This document shows positions 1 to 11,135 of a stretch of 64,000 nt of DNA, piece after piece. The notes under the pieces were generated by a model. The model saw only the letters and a program-made list of their open reading frames with translations. It was not told where the DNA came from and ran no database searches. Position numbers and translations under genes: made by a program. Positions within the stretch are counted from its first letter, which is position 1; each line of letters opens with the position of its first letter. Where the stretch lies: NCBI GenBank assembly GCA_033398695.1, contig JAWKAU010000044.1:310001-374000 (forward strand), in the 5' to 3' direction. Source of the stretch: Orobanche coerulescens. Taxonomy: Eukaryota > Streptophyta > Magnoliopsida > Lamiales > Orobanchaceae.

Positions 1-1
1 G

Positions 2-331
2 GGAGGTTTCGAATATTTCATCACGTTCATAGATGATTATTCGAGATATGGATACATCTTTTTGATGCGACGTAAGTCTGAAGCTTTTGACAAGTTCAGA
101 GACTTCAAGGCTGAAACGGAGAAGCATCATGGGAAGAGTATCAAGTCACTACGATCTGATCGTGGTGGCGAATACCTTAGTGGAGAGTTTTTGGATTTCT
201 TGGCGAATGAGGGGATTTCATCCCAGCTCACCATACGGAACTCCACAACAAAATGGAGTGGTGAAAGAAGGAATAGGACTCTTTTGGAAATGGTTAGATC
301 AATGATGAGTTATTGATTTACCTTTTCGTTT
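2..331 (+). pseudogene. Copia-1 integrase core fragment
   Basis: This is the catalytic core of a copia integrase, which would insert the cDNA in the nucleus. In frame from base 2 it reads through a YFITF-type strand and then SDRGGEY (second catalytic Asp). The ERRNRTLLEM helix with the catalytic Glu follows. Between about 225 and 265 the frame shifts and returns: the expected GTPQQNG motif is in another frame (PYGTPQQNGV at about 229-262). A stop follows after MMSY at 314-316. The upstream zinc-binding domain is outside the window. Confidence 0.8.
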
Positions 332-748
332 TGGGGATACGCCTTAGAAACAGCGGCGTACATTCTAAACCCGGTGCCTTCAAATCAGTTCAAAACACCC
401 ACAGGCGTGGAGTGGGCGTAAGCCCAGTCTAGGACATGTTCGGATTTGGGGTACTCCAGCACATGTGCTGAATAAGGAAGCTCATAAGTTGGCATCTCGC
501 ACAGAAGTACGAGTGTTTGTGGGATACCCTAAGGGAACGAAGGGTGGCTTGTTCTATAGTCCTCAGATCGAAGGTCATTGTTAGCACCAATGCCCGATTT
601 ACGGAAGAGGATTATATGATTAGTCACAAGCCCATGAGCGAAATAATTACGGAAGAGCCGAGGCGAGATTCCGACTATACCAATCGTACAAGCGCCAACT
701 AACACTGCACCACGTATCGATTCTGAAACTTTTACACCAACTCAGGAT
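332..748 (+). pseudogene. Copia-1 integrase C-terminal and linker remnant
   Basis: Short pieces of the integrase C-terminal region are visible in changing frames, such as FWGYALETAAYILN near 331-372 and a GYPKG-like piece near 520. No frame stays open. This is a decayed connector between integrase and reverse transcriptase. I see no other gene here. Confidence 0.6.
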
Positions 749-1339
749 TTGCCTCGTCGTAGTGGGAGGGTTGTTCGTCAGCCCAAACGATTCATAGGCG
801 TGGGAAAGTCTTCGGACTCAATCCCAGACGAAGATGAATCAGTTCCCTGGACCTATAAGGAGGCAATCCAAGATAAAGATGCTGACTCCTGGCAAGAAGC
901 AATGGAATCAGAAATGGGATCTATGGATTCAAATCAAGTGTGGGAGTTAGTAGAGCTACCTGATGGTGTACAAGCCATTGGGAGTAAATGGGTCTACAAG
1001 CGAAAGAAAGGATGTGACGGGAAGGTTGAAACCTTCAAAGCGAGGCTTATTGCAAAAGGTTACACTCTGAAAGAGGGTATCGATTATGATGAAACCTTTT
1101 CGCCGGTAGCCATGCTTAAGTCAATCCGGATTCTTTTAGCTATAGCTGCGCATTTGGATCTGGAGATTTGGCAGATGGATGTCAAGACTGCATTCTTGAA
1201 TGGGAGTCTAGACAAGGAAATCTATATGCGCCAAGCAGAGGGATTCATTGCTAAAGGAGAAGAGCACTTGGTGTGCAAACTTAAGAAATCCATTTATGGA
1301 CTTAAGCAAGCATCTAGATCTTGGAACACTCGTTTGTGA
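749..1339 (+). pseudogene. Copia-1 reverse transcriptase, N-terminal half
   Basis: This 196-codon open segment is the fingers and palm start of a copia reverse transcriptase. It has the conserved SDRVWELV-like entry (NQVWELVELP), KWVYKRK, KARLIAKGY, ETFSPVAMLKSIR, WQMDVKTAFLNG (which carries a catalytic Asp) and IYGLKQASRSW. It stops at 1337-1339 just after the SRSWN motif, where the family normally continues, so a frameshift lies about here. The first codon is not a true start; it is an internal part of a gag-pol polyprotein. Confidence 0.85.
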
Positions 1340-2345
1340 AGTAGTCCATCATATGGATTCGCCCAATGTCCGAGTGAGAGTTGTGTGTATAAGAAATGCG
1401 ATGGAAACGTGTTGGTGTTTCTTGTCAGTATGTAGATGATATCCTTCGATTGGAAACAGCGTGAAGGAATTGTCGGACGACGGGTATGGCTATCCGAGCG
1501 ATTCGATATGAAGGATCTAGGAGAAGCAGGACACATCCTTGGAATCGGGATCTTCGTGATCGGAAGAAGAGGATGTTGTGCTTATCCTGCATCCTATATC
1601 GTCTGATCTTTGACGGTTTAGCATGGAGAATTCCAAGAAAGGTTTTCTACCTTACAGACATGGAATTCAACTATCTAAGAACATGTGTCCTAAGACACAA
1701 AAGGAGATAGATGACATGAAGATGGTCCCTTATGCATCCGCCGTGGGAAGTCTCATGTATGCTATGCTTTGCACTAGACCAGATATCTGTCATGCCGTGG
1801 GCATGGCCGCTAGATATCGGTCGAACCCAGGACTGTGACACTGGATTGTCAAGCACATACTCAAGTACCCGAGAAGGACTAGGAGTAGATGCTTGTATAT
1901 CAATCGATGACTGTTTCGGTGGGTTACACGACTCGATTTTCATCGGACAAAGAAAAGTCCAAGTCTACTTCGGGTTATGTGTTTAGCCTAGGAGGTGGAG
2001 CCATTAGTTGGAGGAGTGTGAAGCAGAAATGCATCTCGGACTCTACCATGGAAGCCGAGTACGTGGCAGCCTCTGAGGCAGCCAAGGAGGCAGTGTGGCT
2101 CAAGTACTTCTGCAGACTTAGATGTGATTCCCTATTTGCCAGAGGGTATTACACTCTATTGTGATAATACTGGTGCAGTCGCAAATTCGAGGGAACCACG
2201 AGCCCATCAGGCAAGTAAACATATCAACCGCAAGTACCACATCATACGACACTTCGTAAAGGAAGGAGACGTAGTTGTAGCCAGGGTTGCATCGGAAGAT
2301 AATCTTGCGACCCTTTCACGAAAGGCCTACCTTCAAAAGTTTTGA
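1340..2345 (+). pseudogene. Copia-1 RT C-terminus and RNase H, frameshifted
   Basis: The catalytic YVDD box is present at 1429-1440 but in a frame broken on both sides. RGFLPYRHG- and SLMYAMLCTRPDI-like pieces lie at about 1640-1790. RNase H pieces follow: [30 protein letters not shown] (1950-2085), then [18 protein letters not shown] to RKYHIIRHFV (2155-2260), in three frames. The order is correct for copia, so the lesions are small indels and not rearrangements. Confidence 0.8.
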
Positions 2346-2460
2346 AAGGCATGTGGAAGGAATGGGATTACGGTGTATGGCAAAGATTGCTTTGAGTATA
2401 AGTGGGAGAAATGAGAGACTATGTAATAGAGTAGTATACTTAAAAGCATGCTTTGAGTAT

Positions 2461-2471
2461 AAGTGGGAGAT
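2461..2471 (+). promoter_or_regulatory. Copia-1 polypurine tract
   Basis: AAGTGGGAGAT lies immediately before the TGTTAG start of the LTR. It is the plus-strand DNA primer and fixes the 5' boundary of the 3' LTR. The motif AAGTGGGAGA also occurs at 2400-2409 and about 2459, suggesting a small local duplication just upstream. Confidence 0.8.
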
Positions 2472-3957
2472 TGTTAGGATTGTATCGCAAAGCATACTTT
2501 ATGCTTGTATTACCTAATTTCCCTATTACTACCTATGAGGATATTAATTATATTTAATCGCATGTTTTGCATATTAATTCACGTTATGGTTATGCAAATG
2601 AAATGTCTAATTATTTTATATTGTAGATAATGTGGTGTGTTGGTGTCACACGGAAGATCACATTATCGGTGCCTTATAAAATAATATAATAGTTCACAAC
2701 CTATATAATTATTAGACAAATTATATAAAGGGTTGTAGTGTGTGCTTGAGAATAGTTGGTCTTGACTATTAGCATACATTAACGTATTTGCATACGTTGA
2801 ACAGGATCGAGGTGAGATAGTGTCTTCCGTACTGACTGTAAGAAGAACTAAATCTCGAATAATTATTATTTCTTAATTCTAAGTATATAATATTTAATTG
2901 TGTATTTATAATAATTATTGCTTTGATTTACCACAGGTGAGAGTCAAAATGATCGACTCAATAAGCCTCGTATCTTGGGCAATAATATTGTTTATACGAC
3001 AATTATTATTATTACTAGAAATCGTGTCCCGACTCGTGCGGGTTGATGATGTCACCTTGAGGAGCTCGATAATGATTATTATATTAAACCCCGCAGTGGA
3101 TTTAATTCGATATAATAATAAGGTTCGAGTGGTACTACTCTTGGATAAGATATTAATTAATTAAAGTCACAAGAGCTTATAATTAATTAATGGACATTCG
3201 ATATCTTAAACACGGAAATAATATATTTAATAAGGAGCCCAATTTCGTAATTTGGGATTTTGGTAGGAAGTGCAATATCAACTTTTTAGTGGACTAAGTT
3301 GATATTAATTGATTCATCATATATTAGGAAGAGTCCTAATAAGGTAAGATGAATTAATTGGGAGTCCTTCCATAATCCTCCTTTAGATCCCTAGTAGTAG
3401 TCCAAGAGCCTATAAATAGGACATTATGGGGTGTTGGCTGATTTATCACATACTTGCACAAGAAATTTCGATTTTTCTTCTAAGTGTTTAATTGTGGATC
3501 TTGACTTGTGTCTTTGATTCCACAATTGAGATAACACTTTAATTCTTGCTACATATCGGAATTACTTGAAGAAAATAAAATCGAGAGTTGTGAGGCAAGG
3601 TAGATTCGGCCGATCCATAAGGTGTCCAAGCAAGATCCGGTGGTTCGTTGCCCACACAACGTCCGGTTCAAGGCGGATCATACTCTAGAAGATCTGAAGG
3701 TAGAAATACAAGGCGATCGAGAAGGAAATAACCAACGCGCTTCAAAAGGTAATATCCTATGATCTTGGATCTAGATTAGGATATTTTAATTAACCAACAT
3801 ATTTAGTTAATAAATAATAAATAATATTTAAATTGCTTATTAGTCTTAGTAATTAATTAATTAGCATGCCTAAATAGATCTAATGCTCGTAGATGCGTAA
3901 AACGCTGTTATCATATTTTTCCCAAACTTCGCTTCCGCTGCGTTTTACTTTCCAACA
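2472..3957 (+). repeat. Copia-1 3' LTR (1486 bp)
   Basis: It starts TGTTAGGATTG after the polypurine tract and ends TTTCCAACA, so it has TG..CA ends within a TGTT/AACA inverted repeat. It is AT-rich with a TATAAATAGG box at 3411-3420. The 5' LTR is outside the window, so identity cannot be measured. Confidence 0.8.
3411..3420 (+). promoter_or_regulatory. TATA box of Copia-1 LTR
   Basis: TATAAATAGG about 940 bp into the LTR and 540 bp from its end is placed as a U3 core promoter. Transcription would start about 30 bp downstream. Confidence 0.6.
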
Positions 3958-4389
3958 GATTTATCCCTTGAAATTGATCTCAACCTTCAATCTCTCCCTG
4001 ACTCTTTCATGCAGTTTGTAATAAATTTCAACTGTAACGAAATTACATGCACATTAGCTGGGCTAATGAATAAACTGGTGACGGCGCAGTCTAACATAAA
4101 GACTAAATCGAGAGAGGTTGCTCTTGTGATTTCTTTTGGGCCTCGGAGGTCCAAGAATAAGAAGAAAAAGACCTACGAGCAGTACAAACCCAAGAAAGGG
4201 GTACAGAAAGGAAAGGGCAAGGCCCAAAAGGTTCAAAAGGTAGACGTTCCAAAACCTACGGACAAATGCCTTGAATGCGGTGAGCTGGGTCACTGGCGAA
4301 GGACTTGTCCTAAGATTAATGGCGCATCAGGTACGGAACTTTTTGTTTTTGAAACAAATTGTTCCGCTACTGTATATTCTGCTTCATAG
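3958..4389 (+). pseudogene. Copia-2 gag, C-terminal part
   Basis: The frame is open from the LTR junction at 3958, confirming that this is the interior of a gag interrupted by Copia-1. It has the SLPDSFMQFVINF- and LAGLMNKLVTAQ-type helices of copia gag. A lysine-rich basic stretch follows, then a CCHC zinc knuckle, CLECGELGHWRRTC, at about 4267-4308 for RNA binding. It stops at 4387-4389 just before the protease motif. Confidence 0.85.
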
Positions 4390-4889
4390 ATTCTGGGTTC
4401 AGGTGCCACTTCTCACATTTGTACTATGAATCAGGATCTGGAACGAAGTAGAAAACTTGAAGCTGGGAAATAATGATCACTGTCGGAAGTGGACAAAGTG
4501 TCGAGGCAGCCGATATTGGATCAATCCTACTGGGTTTAGAATCCGGTTTTATTTTGACATTAGATGAAGTACTTGTTTTGCCCAAGGGGCATAAAAACAT
4601 TGTATCCATTCCAGTCTTGGACCGGAAATGATTTTGTTTCTTCATTGGAAATGGTAGTTGTAAAATTTATTTTCGAAATAAATTGGTTGGCACAGCTACA
4701 TTGTTGAATGGTTTATATCATCTGAACATGCAAAATAAAACAGCAGTGAACACTATAACTAGGAAACGTGGTAGGCAAGATACTAATCAAGCTCTTAAAT
4801 GGCACTTTAGACTTGGTCATGTTGGTCAGACCAAGGTTCAGAAAATGGAGAAAGATGGACTTTTTAAGTCCATTGGGTGTAGAACCCTA
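4390..4889 (+). pseudogene. Copia-2 protease and pre-integrase region, inactive
   Basis: The aspartic protease motif should read DSGA. Here it reads GSGA with GGT at 4396-4398, so the catalytic Asp is lost. The frame then breaks near 4470. Recognisable downstream pieces are VLVLPKGHKNIVSI, KLVGTATLLNGLYHL and the zinc-binding WHFRLGHV (about 4800-4823). Another frameshift lies near 4870-4890, because CESCLRGK continues in a different frame. Confidence 0.75.
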
Positions 4890-5724
4890 TCCAACTTGTG
4901 AATCTTGCCTTAGAGGCAAAATGACCAAGTCCCCCTTCACAGGGACTTTTGAAAGGGCTGCCGATAAACTTGGATTGGTGCATACCGATGTTTGTGGTGC
5001 TCTAGAAGTGGCCCGAGACGGATATCAATATTTCATAACGTTCACAGATGATCATACTAGGTATGAGATTGTGTACTTAATGAAACATAAATCCGAAGCC
5101 TTTACTAAATTCAAAGAATTTAAGGCCCTAGTTGAAAAACAGACTGGATGTCATATCAAAGCACTTCGGTCGGACCGAGGTGGCGAATATATGAGCACAG
5201 AGTTTGATGAGTTCCTTAAGGAATATGGAATAGTTTCACAATTGATGCCGCCAGGAACCCCACAGTTAAATGGTCTTTCAGAAAGGAGAAATCGAACTTT
5301 GTTGGACATGGTTCGCTCTATGTTAAATTACACTGATTTACCTATTTACCTGTGGGGGTATACCTTACTAACCGCTGCCTATATCCTTAATAGATGTCCT
5401 TCCAAATCCGTTCCTATCACTCCGCATGAGATGTGGAATGGTAAGAAACCAAGCCTGAATCACATAAGGATTTGGGGATATCCAGCCTATGTCAAGAAAG
5501 CTAAGGTGGACAAACTGGAAGCGAGGTCCATCAAAGGACGTTTCATTGGATACCCAGAGGACTCGATGGGTTATCTATTCTACATGCCAGAAGACCATAG
5601 GGTCGTTGTGGCATTACAAGCGCACTTCCTTGAGGATGAATTCATTCAGGAAGGTGGCTCGGGTAGAAATATCTCTTTGGAAGAGCATAATGAAGGTCCT
5701 AAGGAGACATCTAATCAGGGATAA
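4890..5724 (+). pseudogene. Copia-2 integrase
   Basis: From about 4890 the frame runs to 5724 without a break. It begins with CESCLRGKMTKSPF, the Cys pair of the zinc domain. HTDVCG supplies the first catalytic Asp, SDRGGEYMSTEF the second, and SERRNRTLLDMVRS the Glu, so the DDE triad is complete. The C-terminal region (IRIWGYPAYVKK, GRFIGYP, GYLFYMPED) is also present. It looks catalytically intact but has no working frame upstream, so it would not be translated as polyprotein. Confidence 0.85.
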
Positions 5725-6234
5725 GGAACCGAACCTATTATAACACAACCTCCACTTTGAAGGTTTGATAAGGTGTGTAAGCTGCAACGAGCCATTTATG
5801 GGATGAAGCAAGCTTCTCGGAGTTGGAACTTTCGATTTGACGAAGCAGTCAAGGACTTTGACTTCGTACGAAATGAGGAGGAACCGTGTGTTTACAAAAA
5901 GGTCAGTGGGTGCAACATTGCGTTCTTAGTACTATGTGTAGATGATATTCTACTTATAGGAAATAACGTAGCAATGCTCAGCACTGTGAAAGCTTGGCTT
6001 TCTAAAATGTTCTCCACGAAAGACTTGGGAGAAGCTTCCTATATTATAGGGATCCGTCTTTACAGATATAGACCGCGAAGAATGATAGGACTTTCCCAAG
6101 CCCTCTATATAGATAAAATCCTGAGAAGATTCAAGATGGATGTATCTAAAAGAGGGTTCCTTCCCATGCGACATGGAATTCATCTCACCACGAAAATGTG
6201 TCCTCAAAGTGAGGAAGACAAGAGAGATGAGTAA
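5725..6234 (+). pseudogene. Copia-2 reverse transcriptase with N-terminal deletion
   Basis: Right after the integrase linker, near 5745-5770, the sequence jumps to VCKLQRAIYGMKQASRSW. The roughly 180 residues of RT fingers and first palm Asp present in Copia-3 (9549 down to about 9000, minus strand) are missing. The rest reads to 6234 with EPCVYKKV and a catalytic box CVDD at 5934-5945 in place of YVDD. Both the deletion and the Tyr-to-Cys change would abolish or cripple polymerase activity. Confidence 0.8.
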
Positions 6235-6919
6235 GGTACCCTATGCCTCAATAGTGGGTAGCCTCATGTACGCTATGTTGTGAACGAGACCGGACTTAGC
6301 CTACGTTGTGAGTATGGTAAGCCGATTTCAAGCAAACCCGGGTAGGGAACACTGGACCGCCGTAAAGAACATTCTTAAGTACTTAAGAAGAACTAGAGAT
6401 TTGGTTCTTACTTACGGTGGTGGAGAACTGAGGGTGATTGGATTCACCGATTCTGATTTTCAAGGAGACAATGACGACTCTAAGTCGACATCTGGGTATT
6501 TGTTTACTCTCAATGGAGGAGCAGTATCTTGGAGAAGCTCCAAGCAAACCGCTACTGCAGATTCCACCTGCGAAGCAGAGTATCAAGCTGCCTCAAAGGC
6601 TAGCAAAGAAGCATTTTGGATGCAGAAGTTTATGCAAGAACTTCAAGTGGTGCCTAATGCGGAGCTGCCTATATCACTATTCTATGATAATGATGGAGCT
6701 GTCGCCCAAGCCAAGGAGCCTAGGGCTTACCACAACACCAAGCATATAGAGAGAAAATACCACATCATTTGAGAGATGGTGGAAAAAGGATATGTTTCAC
6801 TACAAAGAGTAGACTCAGAAGACAATGTCTCTGACCCGCTAACTAAGCCATTATCTCAGGCCGTCTTGGAAAGACATATGAAGAACATGGGTATTGGATA
6901 CCATGATGTGTGGCATTGA
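6235..6919 (+). pseudogene. Copia-2 RNase H
   Basis: This region reads VPYASIVGSLMYAML then a stop at about 6281-6283. It continues through SRFQANPG, FTDSDFQGDNDDSKSTSGY, SWRSSKQTATADSTCEAEY and FYDNDGAVAQAKEPRAYH to RKYHII. A TGA at 6770-6772 replaces a family codon, after which the same frame continues to SDPLTKPLSQAVLERHM and ends at 6917-6919. The catalytic acidic residues (DSDF, EAEY, DND) are present. Confidence 0.85.
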
Positions 6920-6920
6920 G

Positions 6921-6934
6921 AGCAAGTGGGAGAT
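6921..6934 (+). promoter_or_regulatory. Copia-2 polypurine tract
   Basis: AGCAAGTGGGAGAT lies directly before TGTTAG, with the same core as Copia-1. It sets the start of the 3' LTR. Confidence 0.8.
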
Positions 6935-8808
6935 TGTTAGGAATATGCCCTCGAATACCACTCAGGGGATGAGAGAGTAAGGGCATTGTACTTGTAATTA
7001 TGGAATAATTAATAAAAAGGCAATACAATTCATTCACTGTTTATTGTATTTCAATTGCATTCTTGACTTGGTAAACATTGAAGTGAAGTCCATGTAAATA
7101 AATCGAACATTCCATTCTCGTTATGGGATAAGATAAAATGCACTGGAAGTGTTTAAAGTTTATTTACATAAATTGTTCGCAAGTCAATAAACTTAAAATG
7201 GGCATTAAGTTTTAATACGACTTGTATAACTGATGCTAGGACGTGTGCATGTCTTGATAGCATAGTTATAAGTATATTGGTGGGGCCAGTATACTCGAAC
7301 ATGACTCATACTCGATTCAGTCACACGGTATTCACTCTCGGAGAGTCGATGACGAATCGAAAGTTTGTGATAGTATACATGGACCTTTGACTTGAGGGTT
7401 CAGTAGAAGATGTGCCTGTGACGTTTAGTTTGTCATTAGAGTAGTTAGACTCATTTGCTTAATTGCTGAGTCGACCTCGAAGTGCGGACTATACGGGCAG
7501 GTAGCAGTCTTTACTGTATGCCAAGAAAGGATTCTATCTCCTGTTAGTGAGCAGGCAAATGTCCTATACGGTTAATGGCAAATAAGATCATAAGTCTTTG
7601 GCCAAAGCATTCTGATATAGTCGTATTAGATACACTATTAATCAGTCGGTCTTAATTTGCATTAACACATGTATAGAGTTTAGTCAACAGTAGGGTTTTG
7701 ACTTTACCGTGACCCGAAGACTTGACCGGGACATCTGATGAAGGGTCTATACGTATATAGTATTCACGACATAATGGTTCTGGAATGATCCCTTCATTCG
7801 TTTTCAGTCGGGGTTTACAGTGCAGCTCGCTAGGCTGGCTAAGTGCTGCCCGCACTCATTGGTTCCTCCTAATGCCGGCTGAGACGGACCTACGGAGTCG
7901 CGCATCAGGAGCGTTGACGGATAAATGTGAATTTATTATCTCTCTAATTATATTGGATATTGGATATCTAATTATGATTTATTGGATAAATCATAAATAG
8001 CGGTCTTATGAATTAAAATTAAGTTACCGGGTAATTAATTTAATTCATAAATTATATTTCTTAGAGAAATATATTTGTATTTGATATAATTAATTAATTA
8101 GATTAATTAATTTATATAAATACATTGGTAAATAAACGTAGTGTATTTAACGGAGTCGTTTGACGATCGCCAGATAATGAGCCGAGTGGCTTGGCTCGCT
8201 TTCTAGAAACTTCCTATGGGCCGCCTCCCTCCTTTACACATGTCTTGATGTTTTTTAATAACATCATGCATGTTATCATGTCATGATTAAGGTGATAATT
8301 GGTGATATAATATATCACATTATTGTTATCATTTTGTGATTAATAAATGACAAGTCTAACTCTCAACTTAAAAAAAAAAAAACACTCCTTCACTTTAGAG
8401 ATGAAGACCACTGCCGTGAGTTTGAGAGTGGAGGGAGAATTTTATCCATCTTATTTTCTTTCACTTTGAGTTGAGAAAAAATAAGAAATAAAAGAGAGAT
8501 ATAAATTCCTATAGTAATTCCTAGCCGTGTTCTTGGAGAACGGATTACTATCGAATTTTTCCGGGCAACTTCCGACACGTGTGAAGTAGAGGCTTCGTAT
8601 ATTTCGGTGCTTAGAATGAAGGGATTTCGTGTTCGGGACGGGGTTCGTGATCATCATCAATTTTACGAAGAATTATTTCAAAGACTTCAAGGGTATGATC
8701 TTTATCTTCGTATTTATATTTTCGTATATACGTTATTTGATCGATCCTATTTGGGATTCGTTTTTATTTTCCGCTGCGTATTTCGTTTTTTTTTTCGGAA
8801 TCCCAACA
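6935..8808 (+). repeat. Copia-2 3' LTR (1874 bp)
   Basis: It starts TGTTAGGAATATG and ends GGAATCCCAACA. The end resembles the end of the Copia-3 5' LTR (CTAATCCCAACA on the minus strand at 41883-41895), supporting a common subfamily. It is AT-rich, with a TATATAAATA candidate at 8113-8122 and a short A-run near 8370. No gene is visible within it. Confidence 0.8.
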
Positions 8809-9549
8809 ATATAGTACTAAGAATGCGATCTTGCTCCCACTAACCCTCTTGTATACACAAGGTTCCTCTTCATTTTGCACGAAGTCAAACTCTTTGACCG
8901 CCTCGTCAAAACGAAGGTTCCAACCACGCGACGCTTGCTTCAATCCATAAATGGAACGCTGAAGCTTGCACACTTTCTGAATATCGACTTCGAACACAAA
9001 GCCTTTAGGCTGCTCCATGTAGATTTCCTCCTCGAGGAATCCATTAAGGAAAGCCGTCTTTACGTCCATTTGCCATATCTCATAATCGTGGTAGGCAGCT
9101 ATAGCAAGCATCATGCGAATAGACTTGATCATGGCTACGGGCGAGAAGGTATCGTGGTAATTGATCCCTTCCTTCTGGGTATAACCCTTTGCCACAAGCC
9201 TGGCCTTATAGGCGTCTACCTTGCCATCACCATCAGTCTTTCTCTTGTAGATCCACTTGTTCCCAATAGGCACTATGCCCTTGAGGCGGTCTACTAGAGT
9301 CCAGACCTGATTGACATGCATCGAGTCTATCTCAGCTTCCATAGCTTCACGCCATTTCGCGGAGTCTACATCCACCATCGCTTGGTCATAGGTCGTCGGG
9401 TCGGTCTCTTGGCTATCACTTGGAACCTCATGGATACCCAGCTCCTCCAAGTGCACAAGCCCATACCTATCAGGTAAATGAGACACCCTACTAGACCTAC
9501 GAGGTGGTTGTACTTGTGTTTCATAAGGTTCAGTTCCAGTTTCTTGCAA
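8809..9549 (-). pseudogene. Copia-3 reverse transcriptase, N-terminal part
   Basis: Read on the minus strand, this is an uninterrupted RT fingers and palm segment: NQVWTLVD, GNKWIYKRK, KARLVAKGYTQKEG, FSPVAMIKSIR, WQMDVKTAFLNG (catalytic Asp), IYGLKQASRGWN and EEPCVYKRV. It ends at FLVLY, the first residue of the YVDD catalytic box, where the Copia-2 LTR begins. The same region is deleted in Copia-2. The break is due to insertion and not to local decay. Confidence 0.85.
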
Positions 9550-10500
9550 GGTGTCTCCCGAGGAGTTTCATTGTATCCTTCTAAAGAAATACTTCTACCT
9601 GCTCCGCCTTCCTGAATGAACTCATCTTCCAGGAAGTGTGCTTGTAAAACAACAACAATCTTTCAATCTTCGGGCATGTAGAATAGATATCCCATCGTCC
9701 CAGATGGGAATCCAATGAAACGTCCCTTCGCGGACCTAGCTTCCAACTTCTCCACCTTAGTTTTCTTGACATAGGCGGGACATCCCCAAATCCTAATATG
9801 ATTAAGACTTGGTTTCCTGCCCTCCCACATCTCATGTGGAGTTTTAGGAACGGATTTGGAAGGACATCTGTTCAATATGTAAGCAGCAGTCAGGAGTACA
9901 TACCCCCATAGGTAAATCGGTAAGTCAGTATAGCCCAGCATGGAACGGACCATGTTCAACAAGGTCCGGTTCCTTCTTTCTGACACACCATTTAACTGAG
10001 GAGTACCTGGAGGTGTTAGTTGTGAAACTATTCCATGTTCCTTAAGGAACTCGTTAAACTCCGTACTCATATATTCGCCACCTCGGTCCGACCGAAGTGC
10101 TTTGATATGATTACCAGTTTGTTTCTCGACTAGGGCTTTGAATTCTTGGAATTTCTCAAAGGCCTCGGATTTATGTTTCATTAAGTATACATAACCATAC
10201 CTAGTATGATTATCTGTAAACGTAATAAAATATTGATATTCGTCACGTGCTGCTTCCAAAGCACCACATACGTCGGTATGGATTAATGCCAGTTTATCAG
10301 CGGCTCTTTCAAAAGTCCCTGTGAAGGGGGACTTAGTCATTTGCCTTTAAGGCATGATTCACAAGTAGGAAAAGGATCTGATCCCAATGGACCCATAAGT
10401 CCATCTTTTTCCATCTTGTAAACCTTGGTCTGACCAACGTGACCAAGTCTAAGATGCCATTTCAAAACTTGATTGGTTTCATCCCTACCACATTTTAAAG
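9550..10500 (-). pseudogene. Copia-3 integrase
   Basis: The minus-strand core at 9663-10340 includes HTDVCG, SDRGGEYMSTEF and SERRNRTLLNMVRS, so the DDE triad is complete. The C-terminal IRIWGCPAYVKK, GRFIGFP and GYLFYMPED follow. The frame stops at 9660-9662 after MPED and is shifted again near 9560 before the RT. Upstream, 10341-10500 holds the zinc-domain pieces (HVGQTKV and CESC-type) in broken frames. Confidence 0.8.
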
Positions 10501-10510
10501 GTCATAGTAT

Positions 10511-10900
10511 TCACACAACTACTTTGTTGCTGAGATTTAGATGATACAATCCATTCAACAATGTAGCAGTACCCACTAGTTTATTTCTAAAATAAATTTT
10601 GCAGGAACCATCACCAATGAAAAATGAAAAACCCTTTCGGTCCATGACCGGAATGGATACAATGTTTTTGTGCCCCTTGGGTAAAACAAGTACATCTTCT
10701 AAAGTCAAAACAAAGCCGGATTCTAAACCCAAAAGAAGTGATCCTATGTCGGTCGCCTCGACACTATGCCCGCTTCCGACTGTGATCATAACTTCTCCAG
10801 CTCCAAGCTTTCTACTTTGCTCCAGATCCTGATTCACAGTATAAATATGAGAACTAGCACGCAGTCCAAGATTCAGAAGTAGAAAATACGAGCGCAACAA
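10511..10900 (-). pseudogene. Copia-3 protease region
   Basis: The minus strand carries NQDLEQSRKLGAGEV, VLVLPKGHKNIVS and KLVGTATLLNGLYHLN, the copia protease to pre-integrase segment. The catalytic DSGA motif is broken by about one base near 10845-10875: Asp is recognisable only in another frame and ASSHI follows in this one. It is the close relative of 4390-4740 in Copia-2. Confidence 0.75.
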
Positions 10901-11135
10901 TTTGTTTCCAAAACTAAAAGTTCTGTACCTGAAGTGCCATGAAGAATCGGACAGTCTCTAGCCCAGTGGCCCAGCGCACCGCACTTGAGACAAGAATCCT
11001 TCTTCTTATTGTTCTTCGGAACCATCGGGGCCTTGCCCTTTCCCTTAAGGTTCTTAACTTGTGGTCCTGTTTGCTTCTTGGTCTTTTTCTTCTAATTCTT
11101 AGACCTCCGAGTTCCAGAAGAAATCACAAGAGCAG
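10901..11135 (-). pseudogene. Copia-3 gag, C-terminal part with zinc knuckle
   Basis: The minus strand encodes a lysine-rich stretch followed by the CCHC zinc knuckle CLKCGALGHWARDC at about 10945-10990, intact in spacing and residues. Element A begins at 11136, next to the duplicated AGCAG, so the gag is cut here and continues at 40814. Confidence 0.75.

Larger units (their letters stand above)
1..3957 (+). mobile_element. Copia-1: Ty1/copia LTR retrotransposon, 3' part, degraded
   Basis: The window opens inside the integrase of a plus-strand Ty1/copia element. Integrase, reverse transcriptase and RNase H remnants follow in copia order, then a polypurine tract and a 3' LTR that ends at 3957. 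The sequence resumes at 3958 in the middle of another copia gag reading frame (Copia-2). Copia-1 therefore appears to be inserted in Copia-2 gag, with its 5' part left of the window. The base run after the LTR, GATTT, is the expected 5-bp target duplication, but its partner is outside the window. Pol is broken in several places, so the copy is dead. Confidence 0.85.
3958..8808 (+). mobile_element. Copia-2: Ty1/copia LTR retrotransposon, 5' end missing
   Basis: Gag (from an internal codon), protease, integrase, reverse transcriptase and RNase H follow in copia order, then a polypurine tract and a 3' LTR ending at 8808. At 8809 the sequence changes to minus-strand copia reverse transcriptase (Copia-3), interrupted exactly at its catalytic YVDD codons. 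The simplest reading is that Copia-2 inserted into Copia-3 and Copia-1 then inserted into Copia-2 gag, leaving the 5' half of Copia-2 left of the window. The expected 5-bp duplication at the right end is ATATA (8809-8813). Confidence 0.85.

Noticed and set aside
8113..8122. TATATAAATA as a firm promoter of Copia-2
   Set aside because: The surrounding 150 bp are AT-rich with many similar words. Position alone cannot decide, so it is only mentioned in the LTR entry.
3958..8808. Copia-2 and Copia-3 as one element with an inverted half
   Set aside because: Both contain their own integrase, protease and gag segments with sequence differences, and Copia-2 ends in a complete LTR at the junction.
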